From: a virus
Strand: one strand, 5' to 3'
Virus record (IMG/VR): IMGVR_UViG_3300044678_001129
Location: 1-40,676 of that record
DNA length: 40,676 nt
The position numbers and the translations under genes were made by a program. Position 1 is the stretch's first letter. Each line of letters opens with the position of its first letter. This document shows, piece by piece, positions 24,430 through 32,009 of this stretch. The notes below the pieces were generated by a model. The model was not told where the DNA came from, did not search any database, and saw only the letters and a program-made list of their open reading frames with translations.

Positions 24430-25075
24430 TCTGTATCACCTTTGCTACGTTGGGGTCAATAACACCGGCCAACTGGTCGGCGTCTTTACAATCAGGAAGC
24501 CAGTACACACACCGGGACAGGAGCGGTGGGCAGCCGTCCCATCCCTGCCACTTGCGGGCCTTGTAGGACAACCACGCGGCGGCCAGGGGCCACCCACAGG
24601 GCTGTCCGTGGCACACGTTGAAGATGTGCAGTTGCATCCGCAGGGCCACCACAGCGTCAGATGGTGTGGTGCCACCGGGCCACTCCAATGCAAACCGCAC
24701 CGACCACGCCTGCCACTTACCACCAGCGGGCAACCCTGGCAGTTCTGTAAACATGTGGGGGGCCTTCTGTTTTGCCAGGGCCAACAGCGGTCCAAACTGC
24801 TCCCGAAGGGTCTCCGGCCTTGTGTAATTCATTTTCGGCATGTACTGCTCAAGGCACGTGATCAACAGCTCCGCTTCCTGTGCAGTAAACGACTTCAGGA
24901 TCATGCGGAAGGCATGGACCCACTTCTTGGTCGCTGGTTTGCTTACATGCATCCGCACCCGTTGCGACATGAGCCGCATGTAACGGCAGGCCAACTCGGT
25001 GGCCACTGGGTCCGGCTCGGGTTCAGGTGCAAAGATGTTCAAGTTTGCCACAGCCATATCCATTCCCAAAAACAT
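24410..25075 (-). CDS. Unknown protein between primase and helicase (possible helicase loader)
   Basis: Up to 221 residues, mostly helical, with an N-terminal acidic patch (FAPEPEPDP), a basic stretch (MSQRVRMHVSKPATKKWVHA), and a C-terminal half rich in Trp and Cys. No ATPase motif. Its place between primase and helicase, overlapping both, suggests a replisome organiser or helicase-loading factor, as found at this position in several phages; this is inference. ATG codons at 25075, 25063 and 25057 are all in frame; I list the longest. Confidence 0.6.
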   Translation of the reverse strand: MFLGMDMAVANLNIFAPEPEPDPVATELACRYMRLMSQRVRMHVSKPATKKWVHAFRMILKSFTAQEAELLITCLEQYMPKMNYTRPETLREQFGPLLALAKQKAPHMFTELPGLPAGGKWQAWSVRFALEWPGGTTPSDAVVALRMQLHIFNVCHGQPCGWPLAAAWLSYKARKWQGWDGCPPLLSRCVYWLPDCKDADQLAGVIDPNVAKVIQSGNYTD

Positions 25076-25928
25076 ACTTCCGCAGCTCGGTCAGTTCCGC
25101 GTACGTGGCGGCACCGGGGTCGCTGCCTGTGTCTAGTTTGATGATCTCGTTGGTGCCCGGCAGCATGGACAGCACCCCGGCCAACTGGGCCACGGCATTG
25201 TCCCCGGCACGGTTGGCGTCCCTGTCATACACCAACACGCGGCGGCTGAACTTTGCAAGACGGTTGAGCTGTGCTGGGGTAAAGGCGGTCCCAAAGGTAC
25301 ACACAGCCCCAGGCCCCACAGCCCACACGTCCAACGGCCCCTCGCAAACAATAACGCTCTGGTCGCAATGCTCCTCCCCGTAGAGGAGCGTCTTGTGTGG
25401 CACCAGCTCTTCCGTCGCGTCTGCACTGATGTATCGCAAGCCTGGGTTCTTGGCAATGCTCCGGCTGGTCCAGCTCACTGGCACCCCGTCCAGGTGGATG
25501 GGGATCACCAAACGCCACAGCATGGGACCCGGCTGCCAGCATGTGCCCGTGACGTGCCACAGGGCGGCCACAGCGTCCGGGTCGTACCCACGGTGGAGCA
25601 AATACCCTTTGTGGAGTATGTCCAGCGGCCCGGCCCCTTGTGGTGGCTTGTACGTGCCCGCACCTTTGACGGCCGTCTGGTGGCTGTACTGGACGCCTTT
25701 GACGCCAACGCGGCCACCACTGATCATCCACAACACGTCACCAACGCGGCGGCTCCCGCACCGCCAACAACTGGCACGAGGCTTCGCCAAGTTGAGCCCC
25801 ATGTGGAACCCGCCTGTGTTGGCACAGTACGGACAGTCCACTTGCACCCACCCGGCCCTTGCGTGGTGGTGTTGCCCGTTGACCCGGTGTGGGATGTTGT
25901 ACTTGATCAACAGCTCTACAACATTCAT
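25023..25928 (-). CDS. DNA primase with zinc ribbon and TOPRIM domain
   Basis: The 301 residues begin MNVVELLIKYNIPHRVNG and contain a CPYC...CWRC zinc ribbon (about 32-58). The TOPRIM centre has VIVCEGPLDVW (catalytic Glu) and VLVYDRDANRAGD (the DxD pair). This is the DnaG-type order, in the short form seen in phages such as P4/T7-like primases without a fused helicase. It should make RNA primers for the polymerase. I chose ATG 25928, which overlaps the preceding stop (ATGA); upstream in-frame codons read inside that gene. Confidence 0.87.
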   Translation of the reverse strand: MNVVELLIKYNIPHRVNGQHHHARAGWVQVDCPYCANTGGFHMGLNLAKPRASCWRCGSRRVGDVLWMISGGRVGVKGVQYSHQTAVKGAGTYKPPQGAGPLDILHKGYLLHRGYDPDAVAALWHVTGTCWQPGPMLWRLVIPIHLDGVPVSWTSRSIAKNPGLRYISADATEELVPHKTLLYGEEHCDQSVIVCEGPLDVWAVGPGAVCTFGTAFTPAQLNRLAKFSRRVLVYDRDANRAGDNAVAQLAGVLSMLPGTNEIIKLDTGSDPGAATYAELTELRKYVFGNGYGCGKLEHLCT

Positions 25929-26365
25929 CTGATGGCCCCAGCCAACTCCAGATCCTCTGTGCAGGCCCATTCCAACAGGGCGGCCACTGCAAAGCGGATC
26001 TCATAACCACGCTTCAAACAGTATGCGTGGAAGTTGCGGCTGGTGTAAATCGGAACGGCCCGGATGTGGATGGCGGCGGTGCCCGTGGTTTCTTTGTAGA
26101 GTGGTGCAAGGTTGAGGTTGTTGCTGGTTGCCCAACGCATCAGGCAGAGCACAGCGTGGCGGAGTTTGTAGTTCCTCCGCTCGCAGTACAACCGGAACTC
26201 CTCCGACACGTCATCCGGCAGGCACCGGACATACACAGTGGACACGCCACCGGGGATGGAGGTTGGTTTCAGGATTGGTGTTTCTGGTTGTGCCCCTGGG
26301 TTCAGCAACGTGTGGCCGGGGTGGCGGCCATTGCGGCCCAGTTTGTTGTTCGGTCTATTTGCCAC
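25925..26365 (-). CDS. Tandem ribbon-helix-helix-like protein
   Basis: The 146 residues start at GTG 26365, 7 bases after GGAGGAG. After a basic N-terminus there are two similar units: a beta strand plus two helices, STVYVRCLP/DDVSEEFRLYCERRNYKLRHAV (about 42-82) and AAIHIRAVP/IYTSRNFHAYCLKRGYEIRFAV (about 96-135). Each looks like one subunit of a ribbon-helix-helix dimer, so one chain would form a whole DNA-binding unit. It could be the repressor or partition-like factor for the palindromes upstream of the early genes, which is speculative. The upstream extension to 26536 reads through the helicase gene and is not used. Confidence 0.6.
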   Translation of the reverse strand: MANRPNNKLGRNGRHPGHTLLNPGAQPETPILKPTSIPGGVSTVYVRCLPDDVSEEFRLYCERRNYKLRHAVLCLMRWATSNNLNLAPLYKETTGTAAIHIRAVPIYTSRNFHAYCLKRGYEIRFAVAALLEWACTEDLELAGAIR

Positions 26366-27725
26366 TTTGCAACTCCTCCACCAAAAGGTCAAAGATGTTG
26401 AGGTTGTATATGTCGGAACGCCCGTCCATAATTGTAGAAATGATGTCTTGTTTGTCCTGCAGCAACCGGCACATCTTTTCCTCCACAGTGCCACGCCCGA
26501 CCAGGTAATGGTCAAAGGTTGGCACGTGCTGGCCAATGCGGTGGTCGCGGTCCTCTGCCTGGCACATGATGGCGGGCCGGTAATCCATCTCCATCATGGC
26601 CGTGTGGCTGGCAGCGGTCAAGGTGCAGCCCGCACCCATGGCCACCACCTGCCCCACGATGAGCGGCTGGTTGGTGCTTTGGAACTTGTCGATCCTGTGC
26701 TGCCTGTCGATGGCTTTGACCCCGCCGTCAATAAACGGGGTGTCCGGCCAACGATCCAGCACCGCCTGCAGCATCTTGTCGTGGCATGTAAACAGAATCA
26801 TCTTGCCCACCTGATCCACGGTGTCCGCAACCCAATCCAACGCGGCGGGCGTCTTGAGCTCTGCAGCCAGGCGTCGCAAGTACCCAACGCGGGCAAGGGT
26901 TGCGGAGCGGCTGGCCCGTTTGGCCTTGGCGGCGTTCTGCTTCTTGAGCCAAAGGATCACATCCTTGGCGGCCCGTTCGTACTCTGCCGGGTCGCTCAGC
27001 TCCAACACCTGCACCGTCCGGGTCTTTTCCGGCAGCTCCAAAGCGACATCCGTTTTAAGGCGGCGGATCATGATGTTGTTCACGAGCAGGTTGTGCAGGC
27101 CCAGCTCGTCCCGGCTGCCATTGTAGGTCCAACTATTCTTTTCCCACCGTGGCTCGCAGTAGGACATCCCAAAGGCAAGGCGGCTGTCAAACATGTCGGG
27201 CCGGAGCAGATGCAGGATGTGCCAAAACTCACCCGGCCTGTTGTTGATGGGTGTACCACTGATCCCCAACGCGGCCACCACTTGCGGGGCCTTGAAGAGC
27301 TTGTCAGCGGCCCGGCTCCGTGCGGTGTCTGGGTTGCACAGCGTGTGGCACTCGTCCGCCACACACGTGCGGATGTTGGCCTGCAGCAACGGCTCCACCC
27401 AACTGGGAAGGATGTCGTAGTTTAGGATGTACAGATCCACATCCGTTTCTAAGCTCCTTCCCTTTTTGTAGCGGCCCTCGATCACCTGGCTTGTGAGCCC
27501 GCACTGGTTCAGGGCCTCCCGTTGCCACATGTACTTCACACCACTGGGGCACACAATCATCGCAGGGAGCAGACCCCGTGGCCTGCCACGGCGGAGCCAG
27601 TGCAGGGCCTGCAGCGTTTTGCCAAGGCCCATGTCGTCGGCCAGCAAGGTGCGGTCCCCGAAGGCCTCTATCCCCAACACGCCTTCCTTCTGGTACTGCC
27701 TGATCTTATTCACAACGGGTGGCAA
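26355..27725 (-). CDS. SNF2-family DNA helicase/translocase
   Basis: The 456 residues show the two-lobe SF2 motor: Q-motif-like RQYQKEGV, Walker A LADDMGLGKT (29-37), motif II VADECH (D124-H127), motif III ISGTPINN, then lobe 2 with ILFTCHDKM and motif VI QAEDRDHRIGQ. It resembles phage members of the SMARCAL1/RapA type. Such enzymes translocate on dsDNA and help fork regression, annealing or protein removal. The start is TTG 27725 with GGAGA 6 bases upstream; it overlaps the sigma-like gene by 20 bases. Confidence 0.9.
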   Translation of the reverse strand: MPPVVNKIRQYQKEGVLGIEAFGDRTLLADDMGLGKTLQALHWLRRGRPRGLLPAMIVCPSGVKYMWQREALNQCGLTSQVIEGRYKKGRSLETDVDLYILNYDILPSWVEPLLQANIRTCVADECHTLCNPDTARSRAADKLFKAPQVVAALGISGTPINNRPGEFWHILHLLRPDMFDSRLAFGMSYCEPRWEKNSWTYNGSRDELGLHNLLVNNIMIRRLKTDVALELPEKTRTVQVLELSDPAEYERAAKDVILWLKKQNAAKAKRASRSATLARVGYLRRLAAELKTPAALDWVADTVDQVGKMILFTCHDKMLQAVLDRWPDTPFIDGGVKAIDRQHRIDKFQSTNQPLIVGQVVAMGAGCTLTAASHTAMMEMDYRPAIMCQAEDRDHRIGQHVPTFDHYLVGRGTVEEKMCRLLQDKQDIISTIMDGRSDIYNLNIFDLLVEELQSGK

Positions 27726-28227
27726 GGTAGTCTCCTAACTCATCAAAGGCCAACTGAACCCGGTCACGTGCCCAGCCCAGCTCTTCCACAAAGTATTTCC
27801 GCAAACAGCTTCGGAGGTTGGTGGTGGTGTTGCCCCTTGCATATGCTTCCGCAGCAACATGGGGCGGCGGGTTTAAGGCACAACACGCAACCAACCAACC
27901 ATCATCACTCAGCACACTTAGGTCCAGCGGCTCCACCAGTGTTTTCGCAACCACGGTGTCAAGGGCGGTGGCGTCCACCGTGGCCCGGCACTTTGCCAGG
28001 CTCTTGCGTAGGCTGTCGATCCAACGTCGCCAAAGGCATCCGTGGAGGTAAGGCAACCAGTCACGGTCAGCAGGAAGCTCAGCATGTATTTCAATAAACA
28101 ACTCATCGGCAATTCCTAAGAGCTCGTCAAAGTCATAACTAAAACGGCGGGCAAAACGGTCCGCTATGTTGCGGATATAAGGCAAGGACTCTTCGTAGTC
28201 CATACTCAACGCGGCTGTGTTGGTCAT
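27706..28227 (-). CDS. Sigma-70 region-2-like protein (possible phage sigma factor)
   Basis: The 173 residues contain DFDELLGIADELFIEIHAEL followed by WLPYLHGCLWRRWIDSLRK (about 32-77), which resembles the region-2 helix pair of ECF sigma factors (DLxDLxQExF..., W...R..D.LR). The C-terminal half has a basic helix (LRSCLRKYFVEELGWARDRV) but no obvious region-4 helix-turn-helix. It may direct RNA polymerase to phage promoters or act as an anti-host factor. It is joined to the methyltransferase gene by TAATG. Assignment rests on pattern only. Confidence 0.6.
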   Translation of the reverse strand: MTNTAALSMDYEESLPYIRNIADRFARRFSYDFDELLGIADELFIEIHAELPADRDWLPYLHGCLWRRWIDSLRKSLAKCRATVDATALDTVVAKTLVEPLDLSVLSDDGWLVACCALNPPPHVAAEAYARGNTTTNLRSCLRKYFVEELGWARDRVQLAFDELGDYLATRCE

Positions 28228-29237
28228 TATTGTTGCGGCTCCACGTTTACAAGCTCGGGAAGTTCGGCGGCGGCCAACGCTGGGTCGCCCTTTACAAACA
28301 CAAGGATATTCTGGTGCAGTTTGACCACCTTGCGGTGTCCCCGCAAGAAGTTGGTGTTGGCACGCAACGCACCAGTTCCAACAGCATTGATCAGGATGAT
28401 GTCATTGTAATAGGTGGCACCCGCATCCTCAAAGGCACGCACCGTGTCCCCCACAAAGTCGACCATCTTGCCCTTGCCACCTTTGGGCCTGTAATTGGCC
28501 ACCACCCAAACCACAAAACGGTTCGGTTTCAGTTTGGCAACAGCGGCGGCCACGATGGCACGGTAGCCCTCCAGGAAGGCCTCGTGGGTGCGGTTACTGA
28601 TGTCGGCTGGGTCGTCGCTATACACCTCCAGGTTCCCATACGGCGGGCAACTGAAAATCATGTCCGCTTCGCCGTCGTATGCGGGCACGTTTACAAGGCT
28701 GTCACCAGGCACCCAGATGGGCCGTGTCTGCAGGAGTGGGCCATGCTTCTGTTTCAGTGCCAGTGCCTGTTCGTTGTTGGCCTGCACCTGCTCCGCACGG
28801 AGTTCAAACCCCACATACTTGCGGCCCAACACACTGGCCACAATCCCACGCACACTGCCACCAGCAAACGGGTCCCAAACCACTTGGCCCGGTGCCGACC
28901 ACCACATGTACGCAAGCTCGCACACCATGGGGTCAAACACACTGGTCCCGGTGTCCTCCGCACCGTTGACCGTGATCCTGGCCTTCTTGCCGTCTGCCAG
29001 TGTGGTGGGCACACCGTAGGTCATGGCGGCATCCCGGCCCAGCTCCGATTTAATGCCAAGGCCCAGCCACGCACGGCGGCGGTCCAACCAAAACGCGTCC
29101 CGTGTGTTGAGCGTGCTGTAGGGTGCCACAATGCAGCGGCTGCTCAGCGGCCCACGGTTGTCGTCCTTGGCGGCCATGTCCATGACCCCCAGCCCGGTTC
29201 CGTAAAGAGCTTTGTCTGTATCCACTTTCTGTTTCAC
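28227..29237 (-). CDS. DNA methyltransferase (N4/N6 type)
   Basis: The 336 residues contain the SAM-binding motif I VVWDPFAGGSVRG (about 119-131) and, downstream, motif IV FSCPPYGNLEVY (about 194-205). The order (SAM motif first, catalytic PPY second) is that of an alpha/gamma-like amino-methyltransferase; the SxPPY form is often cytosine-N4. It likely modifies phage DNA against restriction or controls packaging or replication. The start is GTG overlapping the upstream stop. No restriction partner is nearby, so it is probably an orphan. Confidence 0.87.
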   Translation of the reverse strand: MKQKVDTDKALYGTGLGVMDMAAKDDNRGPLSSRCIVAPYSTLNTRDAFWLDRRRAWLGLGIKSELGRDAAMTYGVPTTLADGKKARITVNGAEDTGTSVFDPMVCELAYMWWSAPGQVVWDPFAGGSVRGIVASVLGRKYVGFELRAEQVQANNEQALALKQKHGPLLQTRPIWVPGDSLVNVPAYDGEADMIFSCPPYGNLEVYSDDPADISNRTHEAFLEGYRAIVAAAVAKLKPNRFVVWVVANYRPKGGKGKMVDFVGDTVRAFEDAGATYYNDIILINAVGTGALRANTNFLRGHRKVVKLHQNILVFVKGDPALAAAELPELVNVEPQQ

Positions 29238-30136
29238 TGGTAATCTCCTAAAAATCCTGTCGGCACTTCGGTCACTTTCTTGCGTTGTACAACACTGCCC
29301 TTCCGCATCTTAATCACTGGCACCATGCGGCCCTTGCCGGTGTGGTAGATGGCCGGGTGTGGCCGTCGCATGTGCGGGATGCTCTCCAACCCTGCACCAA
29401 CGCTGAAGCCAAAGCGGCCATTCGCACGGGCACGGGCAGCCAGTGCTTCCAGCTCTTCCGGTGTGGCGTTGCGGGCCTTGTCCGCGTCCCTGTTGAGCAC
29501 CTGTGGCGTAATCAGCTCCGGGTTGTTGTTCAACAGGCACAGGCAACAGGCAATCCGCACCAGTTTGAAGAGGGCCTGTTGGTCGTTCTGATAGATGGTT
29601 GTGTAGTTGCTGCCATCCGTTTGGTCCTTGTACGGCATCACATCCAACCACTCCTGGAGGGTCTTGCTGTCATCCGGCGGCGGTGCGTACACACTGGCCA
29701 CCATGAGCCCACTTTCGTCCCGCTCCCCAAAGTCACCACCAACCACAATAAACGGGTTCACTTCCTGGCCGTCCAGGCTGGTGCCCTGCCACCGTGTGGG
29801 CTGCCATGCAATAAACATGGTCCGGGCCGTCTTGTTGTCCGGGTGCTCCGGGAACCGCACCAACAAGTTCCGCAAGCCACCGGGCGGCTGGAGCGTGGTT
29901 GGTTTAATGTCGAGGGAGAGTTTGGCAAAGGGTTCTATCAGGCCGGGGTACAGATCATAATAGGGGCGGCCTGCAGCAACCCAGTCCCGTTCCCACATGG
30001 CGTGCCGGATGGCAAAGGTGCCACTGTCCGGGTGGTTCATGACCATGTTGTATATGCCCTCCCTGGTCATGTTGCTGTGCTTGCCAAACCGTTTCAGCAG
30101 GCGGGCCGTGTCGTCGTGGTATTCGTAAAACTTCAT
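29234..30136 (-). CDS. Unknown phage protein with AcrVA2-like C-terminal pattern
   Basis: The 300 residues start MKFYEYHDDTARLLKRFGKH after GGGGAG. The middle has a beta segment, then LFKLVRIACCLCLLNNNPEL near 195-214, and the C-terminus has SIPHMRRPHPAIYHTGKGR followed by KMRKGSVV and VTEVPTGF. From memory, AcrVA2 and its widespread phage relatives also have a hydrophobic LL..LC...E segment followed by an RPH.R..H...Y..G.G...V... ending. This similarity is impressionistic and functional equivalence is not claimed. No catalytic motif is present. Confidence 0.6.
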   Translation of the reverse strand: MKFYEYHDDTARLLKRFGKHSNMTREGIYNMVMNHPDSGTFAIRHAMWERDWVAAGRPYYDLYPGLIEPFAKLSLDIKPTTLQPPGGLRNLLVRFPEHPDNKTARTMFIAWQPTRWQGTSLDGQEVNPFIVVGGDFGERDESGLMVASVYAPPPDDSKTLQEWLDVMPYKDQTDGSNYTTIYQNDQQALFKLVRIACCLCLLNNNPELITPQVLNRDADKARNATPEELEALAARARANGRFGFSVGAGLESIPHMRRPHPAIYHTGKGRMVPVIKMRKGSVVQRKKVTEVPTGFLGDYQ

Positions 30137-30137
30137 G

Positions 30138-30383
30138 TCACTCCCCTTGTGGCAGTTGGTAGCGGCGGCACAGTGCAGCCAGCCCGTCCCGCACCAGTTG
30201 GTCCGGGTCCTTGTTCATTTCCCTATAGATGGCCGGGTTGTTGGCGGCAGCGTGCCCCCGTGTGATGGCATCCTTTGCGTCGCCAAGGTCGTGCCACTTG
30301 GCGGCCAGTGCCAGGGCCTTGCGGTGGTGCCCACCGGCCCACAGGTCGCGGAGGCGTTGCAGTGCAGTAATCAGTTCAGCCAC
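30138..30383 (-). CDS. Small conserved phage protein (AAKWHDLG..NPAIYREMNKDPD type)
   Basis: The 81 residues begin AELITALQRLRDLWAGGHH and contain LGDAKDAITRGHAAANNPAI followed by YREMNKDPDQLVRDG. I recall similar small helical proteins of unknown function in many phages (LG..K..I.RG..A..NPxFYR..GKDP). I chose GTG 30383, 6 bases after AAGGAGACC; the longer frame from 30425 would start inside the promoter and operator. It is the first gene of the long replication operon. Confidence 0.7.
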   Translation of the reverse strand: MAELITALQRLRDLWAGGHHRKALALAAKWHDLGDAKDAITRGHAAANNPAIYREMNKDPDQLVRDGLAALCRRYQLPQGE

Positions 30384-30413
30384 GGTGGTCTCCTTGTGTT
30401 GTGGGCGGGCGGT

Positions 30414-30442
30414 GGTGTAACACATGTTGCACCACCACGCAA
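30414..30442 (-). promoter_or_regulatory. Promoter with internal palindromic operator for the replication operon
   Basis: Minus-strand TTGCGT (30442-30437), 17-bp spacer, TACACC (30419-30414). The spacer and -10 are occupied by the near-palindrome GGTGTAACACATGTTGCACC (30414-30433, one arm mismatch), the same site as at 31138 and 33489. It lies about 30 bases ahead of the GTG at 30383. Confidence 0.6.
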
Positions 30443-30453
30443 GCCCGGCCCGG

Positions 30454-30693
30454 TTACTTTGTGGCGGCCTTGTGCAGCACTTGCATCAGGCGTGGCACGT
30501 TGTGGCACTTCCGCACCACTTCCCGCAACTGGGCAGCGTCCAGGGCCTGCAGGGCGGCCTCCATAGCGGCAAGGCGGCAGGCCATGCAGGTGGTCCGTTT
30601 AATGCGGGCCTTCCAGCGGGCGGTGAGGTGTGTTTCACGGGCAGCGGTCTTTGTGGAGGTGTGGCCACAGGTGTGGGTTGCTTCTATTAACAC
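30454..30693 (-). CDS. Small basic protein with Cys/His motif
   Basis: Predicted 79 residues. The N-terminus is LIEATHTCGHTSTKTAARETH, with CGH and a later CMAC giving a possible zinc site; the rest is a basic then amphipathic helix (AALQALDAAQLREVVRKC). The start is GTG 30693 with AAAGGAACC upstream, the shared early-gene leader. Function unknown; DNA or RNA binding is possible. Confidence 0.6.
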   Translation of the reverse strand: MLIEATHTCGHTSTKTAARETHLTARWKARIKRTTCMACRLAAMEAALQALDAAQLREVVRKCHNVPRLMQVLHKAATK

Positions 30694-30714
30694 GGGTCGG
30701 TTCCTTTGTTGGTG

Positions 30715-31098
30715 TTAGGCGGGCAGGTTGGCAAGGGCGGTTTCCAGTGGGGTGCCGTTGTGCAGCACTTCCAACTCGTTTCCCTCTTCGTCCATCTGGG
30801 CCACGTACACGGTGGCCAGGTTAAACTCGTCGTTTTCCCAGTCGGCTGCACTGAGCAACAAGTAGCCCAGGGAGTTGTCCTTCTGGTAACACAGGCACCA
30901 CTCCGTCGCGTCCGTCCAGCCATTGGCACGGAGGGTACAGTGGGCTTCCAATGCGGCCCGGATCTTGTTGGGGATGGCGTTTGGGTCGTCCATGTACTCT
31001 GCAGCATGGTCGGCGGGCACGCCCAGCAACCGCAAGGCGTTGCCAAGAGCGTCCGGTGTAAGGTTCCGCCAAAGTTGGGTTCGTAGTTTGCGGGCCAT
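30715..31098 (-). CDS. Unknown early protein (127 aa)
   Basis: Starts at ATG 31098 (MARKLRTQLWRNLTPDALG) after AACAAAGGAAAC. It is rich in acidic and aromatic residues with a Trp/Cys motif (TDATEWCLCYQKDNSLGYLL) and ends ETALANLPA. The frame extends upstream to 31146 but that part lies in the promoter. It is the first gene behind the 31137-31164 promoter and its palindrome. No family recognised. Confidence 0.65.
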   Translation of the reverse strand: MARKLRTQLWRNLTPDALGNALRLLGVPADHAAEYMDDPNAIPNKIRAALEAHCTLRANGWTDATEWCLCYQKDNSLGYLLLSAADWENDEFNLATVYVAQMDEEGNELEVLHNGTPLETALANLPA

Positions 31099-31136
31099 GG
31101 TTGTTTCCTTTGTTGGTTGTTGGTGCCGGTGTGGTA

Positions 31137-31164
31137 AGTGTAACACATGTTACACACTTTGCAA
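31137..31164 (-). promoter_or_regulatory. Promoter with perfect-arm palindromic operator
   Basis: Minus-strand TTGCAA (31164-31159), 16-bp spacer, TACACT (31142-31137). The palindrome GTGTAACACATGTTACAC (31138-31155; 8-bp perfect arms, 2-base centre) covers the -10 and most of the spacer, the usual position of a repressor site. Confidence 0.7.
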
Positions 31165-31176
31165 GGCCAAAAGTTT

Positions 31177-31419
31177 CTAAGGGGCAACACTTGCGTAGAG
31201 GAGGCCCGTTGCAAGCTCGGCGGCCATGGTGGTGGCCACATGGTTGCGGAGCCACTTCTTGGCGTCGGCCAGTGTGCTGGAGTGTGGGGCAAACACTGTG
31301 GTCACCACGCGGCCACAACTGCCGTCCACAAGTTCAAACGCCCACAGGCCAAAGCCACGCGGGTTGGTGCCGTGTGATTTAACGTATGCAAGGTTGTCGA
31401 TCTCAAGTTTGTGGGCCAT
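31177..31419 (-). CDS. Unknown early protein (80 aa)
   Basis: Starts at ATG 31419 (MAHKLEIDNLAYVKSHGTNP) after AACAAAGGAACC. It has a beta-type start (GFGLWAFELVDG), a segment VTTVFAPHSSTLADAKKWLR, and an Ala-rich helix at the end. It stands behind its own promoter (31475-31502). No family recognised; the upstream frame to 31551 crosses the promoter and is not used. Confidence 0.65.
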   Translation of the reverse strand: MAHKLEIDNLAYVKSHGTNPRGFGLWAFELVDGSCGRVVTTVFAPHSSTLADAKKWLRNHVATTMAAELATGLLYASVAP

Positions 31420-31474
31420 GGCCGGGTTCCTTTGTTGGTTGCGTTTGTTGTTGCCACCCTTGTGGTATCGGCCA

Positions 31475-31502
31475 AGTGTAGCGGGCAGATTAATCAAAGC
31501 AA
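31475..31502 (-). promoter_or_regulatory. Sigma70-like promoter for the 31177-31419 gene
   Basis: Minus-strand TTGCTT (31502-31497), 16-bp spacer containing TAATCTGCC, TACACT (31480-31475), then TTGGCCGATACC. The spacer and downstream bases are nearly the same as in the 34682-34709 promoter. Confidence 0.7.
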
Positions 31503-31514
31503 CACCAAAGGGCA

Positions 31515-31532
31515 AACATTCTGCAGAATGTT
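31515..31532. promoter_or_regulatory. Perfect 18-bp palindrome upstream of an early promoter
   Basis: AACATTCTGCAGAATGTT is its own reverse complement over 18 bases. It ends 12 bases upstream of the -35 of the 31475-31502 promoter, a position suited to an activator or a second regulator. It differs in sequence from the GTGTAACA operator. Confidence 0.5.
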
Positions 31533-31743
31533 GCGAAGTAGGAAATACCACGCACTTATCCCCCCTGCCAATGGGCTGGGCCTGTTGGGCTTTGCCTTGG
31601 CGGGTGTCGGAAGTCTGGTGTTACGTTGCGGCCACCGGCTTTGTTCTTTGCGTACCCTTGCGGGCTGGCATGGGGGCCGGGTTGCTGTGTTGGCATTGCC
31701 CGGAATTAAATTCAAACCCAAAGAACCGCCCCGGTTTGCAGTG

Positions 31744-31771
31744 TTGTGGATCACTGCCCCCCGGCTACAAT
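31744..31771 (+). promoter_or_regulatory. Candidate plus-strand promoter of a small RNA
   Basis: TTGTGG (31744-31749), 16-bp spacer, TACAAT (31766-31771). It is the only plus-strand promoter-like element in the coding-free gap and the first predicted transcribed bases (about 31778) begin the 5' arm of an RNA stem. Confidence 0.45.
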
Positions 31772-31777
31772 ACACCC

Positions 31778-32009
31778 CGCATGTTGTGAGTGGTTGATCT
31801 GACACTTTCCAGGGCGGCAGATCCCCGCAACATGCGGCGACCACTTCCAGTGCCCTTGTGTTTGCGGCAACAAGCTCTCTGAGTCTTGCTATACCGTATC
31901 CGGGGAGGGTGGTGGCGGGACCGTTATAGCGGCAGGCGTTGCAGGATTGCAACTCCCTGCCGCAAGAACCAAAAAAGGCCACAGGGCTGCAAACCCAGTG
32001 GCCTTTTTT
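31778..32009 (+). ncRNA. Candidate structured phage small RNA (about 230 nt)
   Basis: The segment lies between the candidate promoter and a strong terminator, and no convincing gene is seen on either strand. Visible stems: CCGCATGTTG (31777-31786) with CAACATGCGG (31828-31837); as an alternative, AGTGGT/ACCACT (31789-31794/31840-31845) enclosing GATCTG/CAGATC and CCGCA/TGCGG, a three-way junction; and a 14-bp hairpin at 31929-31963 (GCGGCAGG/CCTGCCGC, GTTGCA/TGCAAC) with GGAT as its loop. The GGA loop resembles CsrA targets, and the phage encodes CsrA. It could alternatively be only a long terminator or regulatory spacer. Confidence 0.4.
31971..32009. terminator. Bidirectional Rho-independent terminator
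   Basis: AAAAAAGGCCAC (31971-31982) pairs with GTGGCCTTTTTT (31998-32009), plus an inner GGG/CCC. It ends the candidate plus-strand RNA and, on the minus strand, the DUF932-like operon whose stop is at 32024. Confidence 0.9.

Noticed and set aside
31923-31952. Minus-strand promoter-like TTGCAA-18-TATAAC
   Set aside because: Its -35 and spacer are simply the arm and loop of the strong hairpin at 31929-31963, and the spacer is too long.
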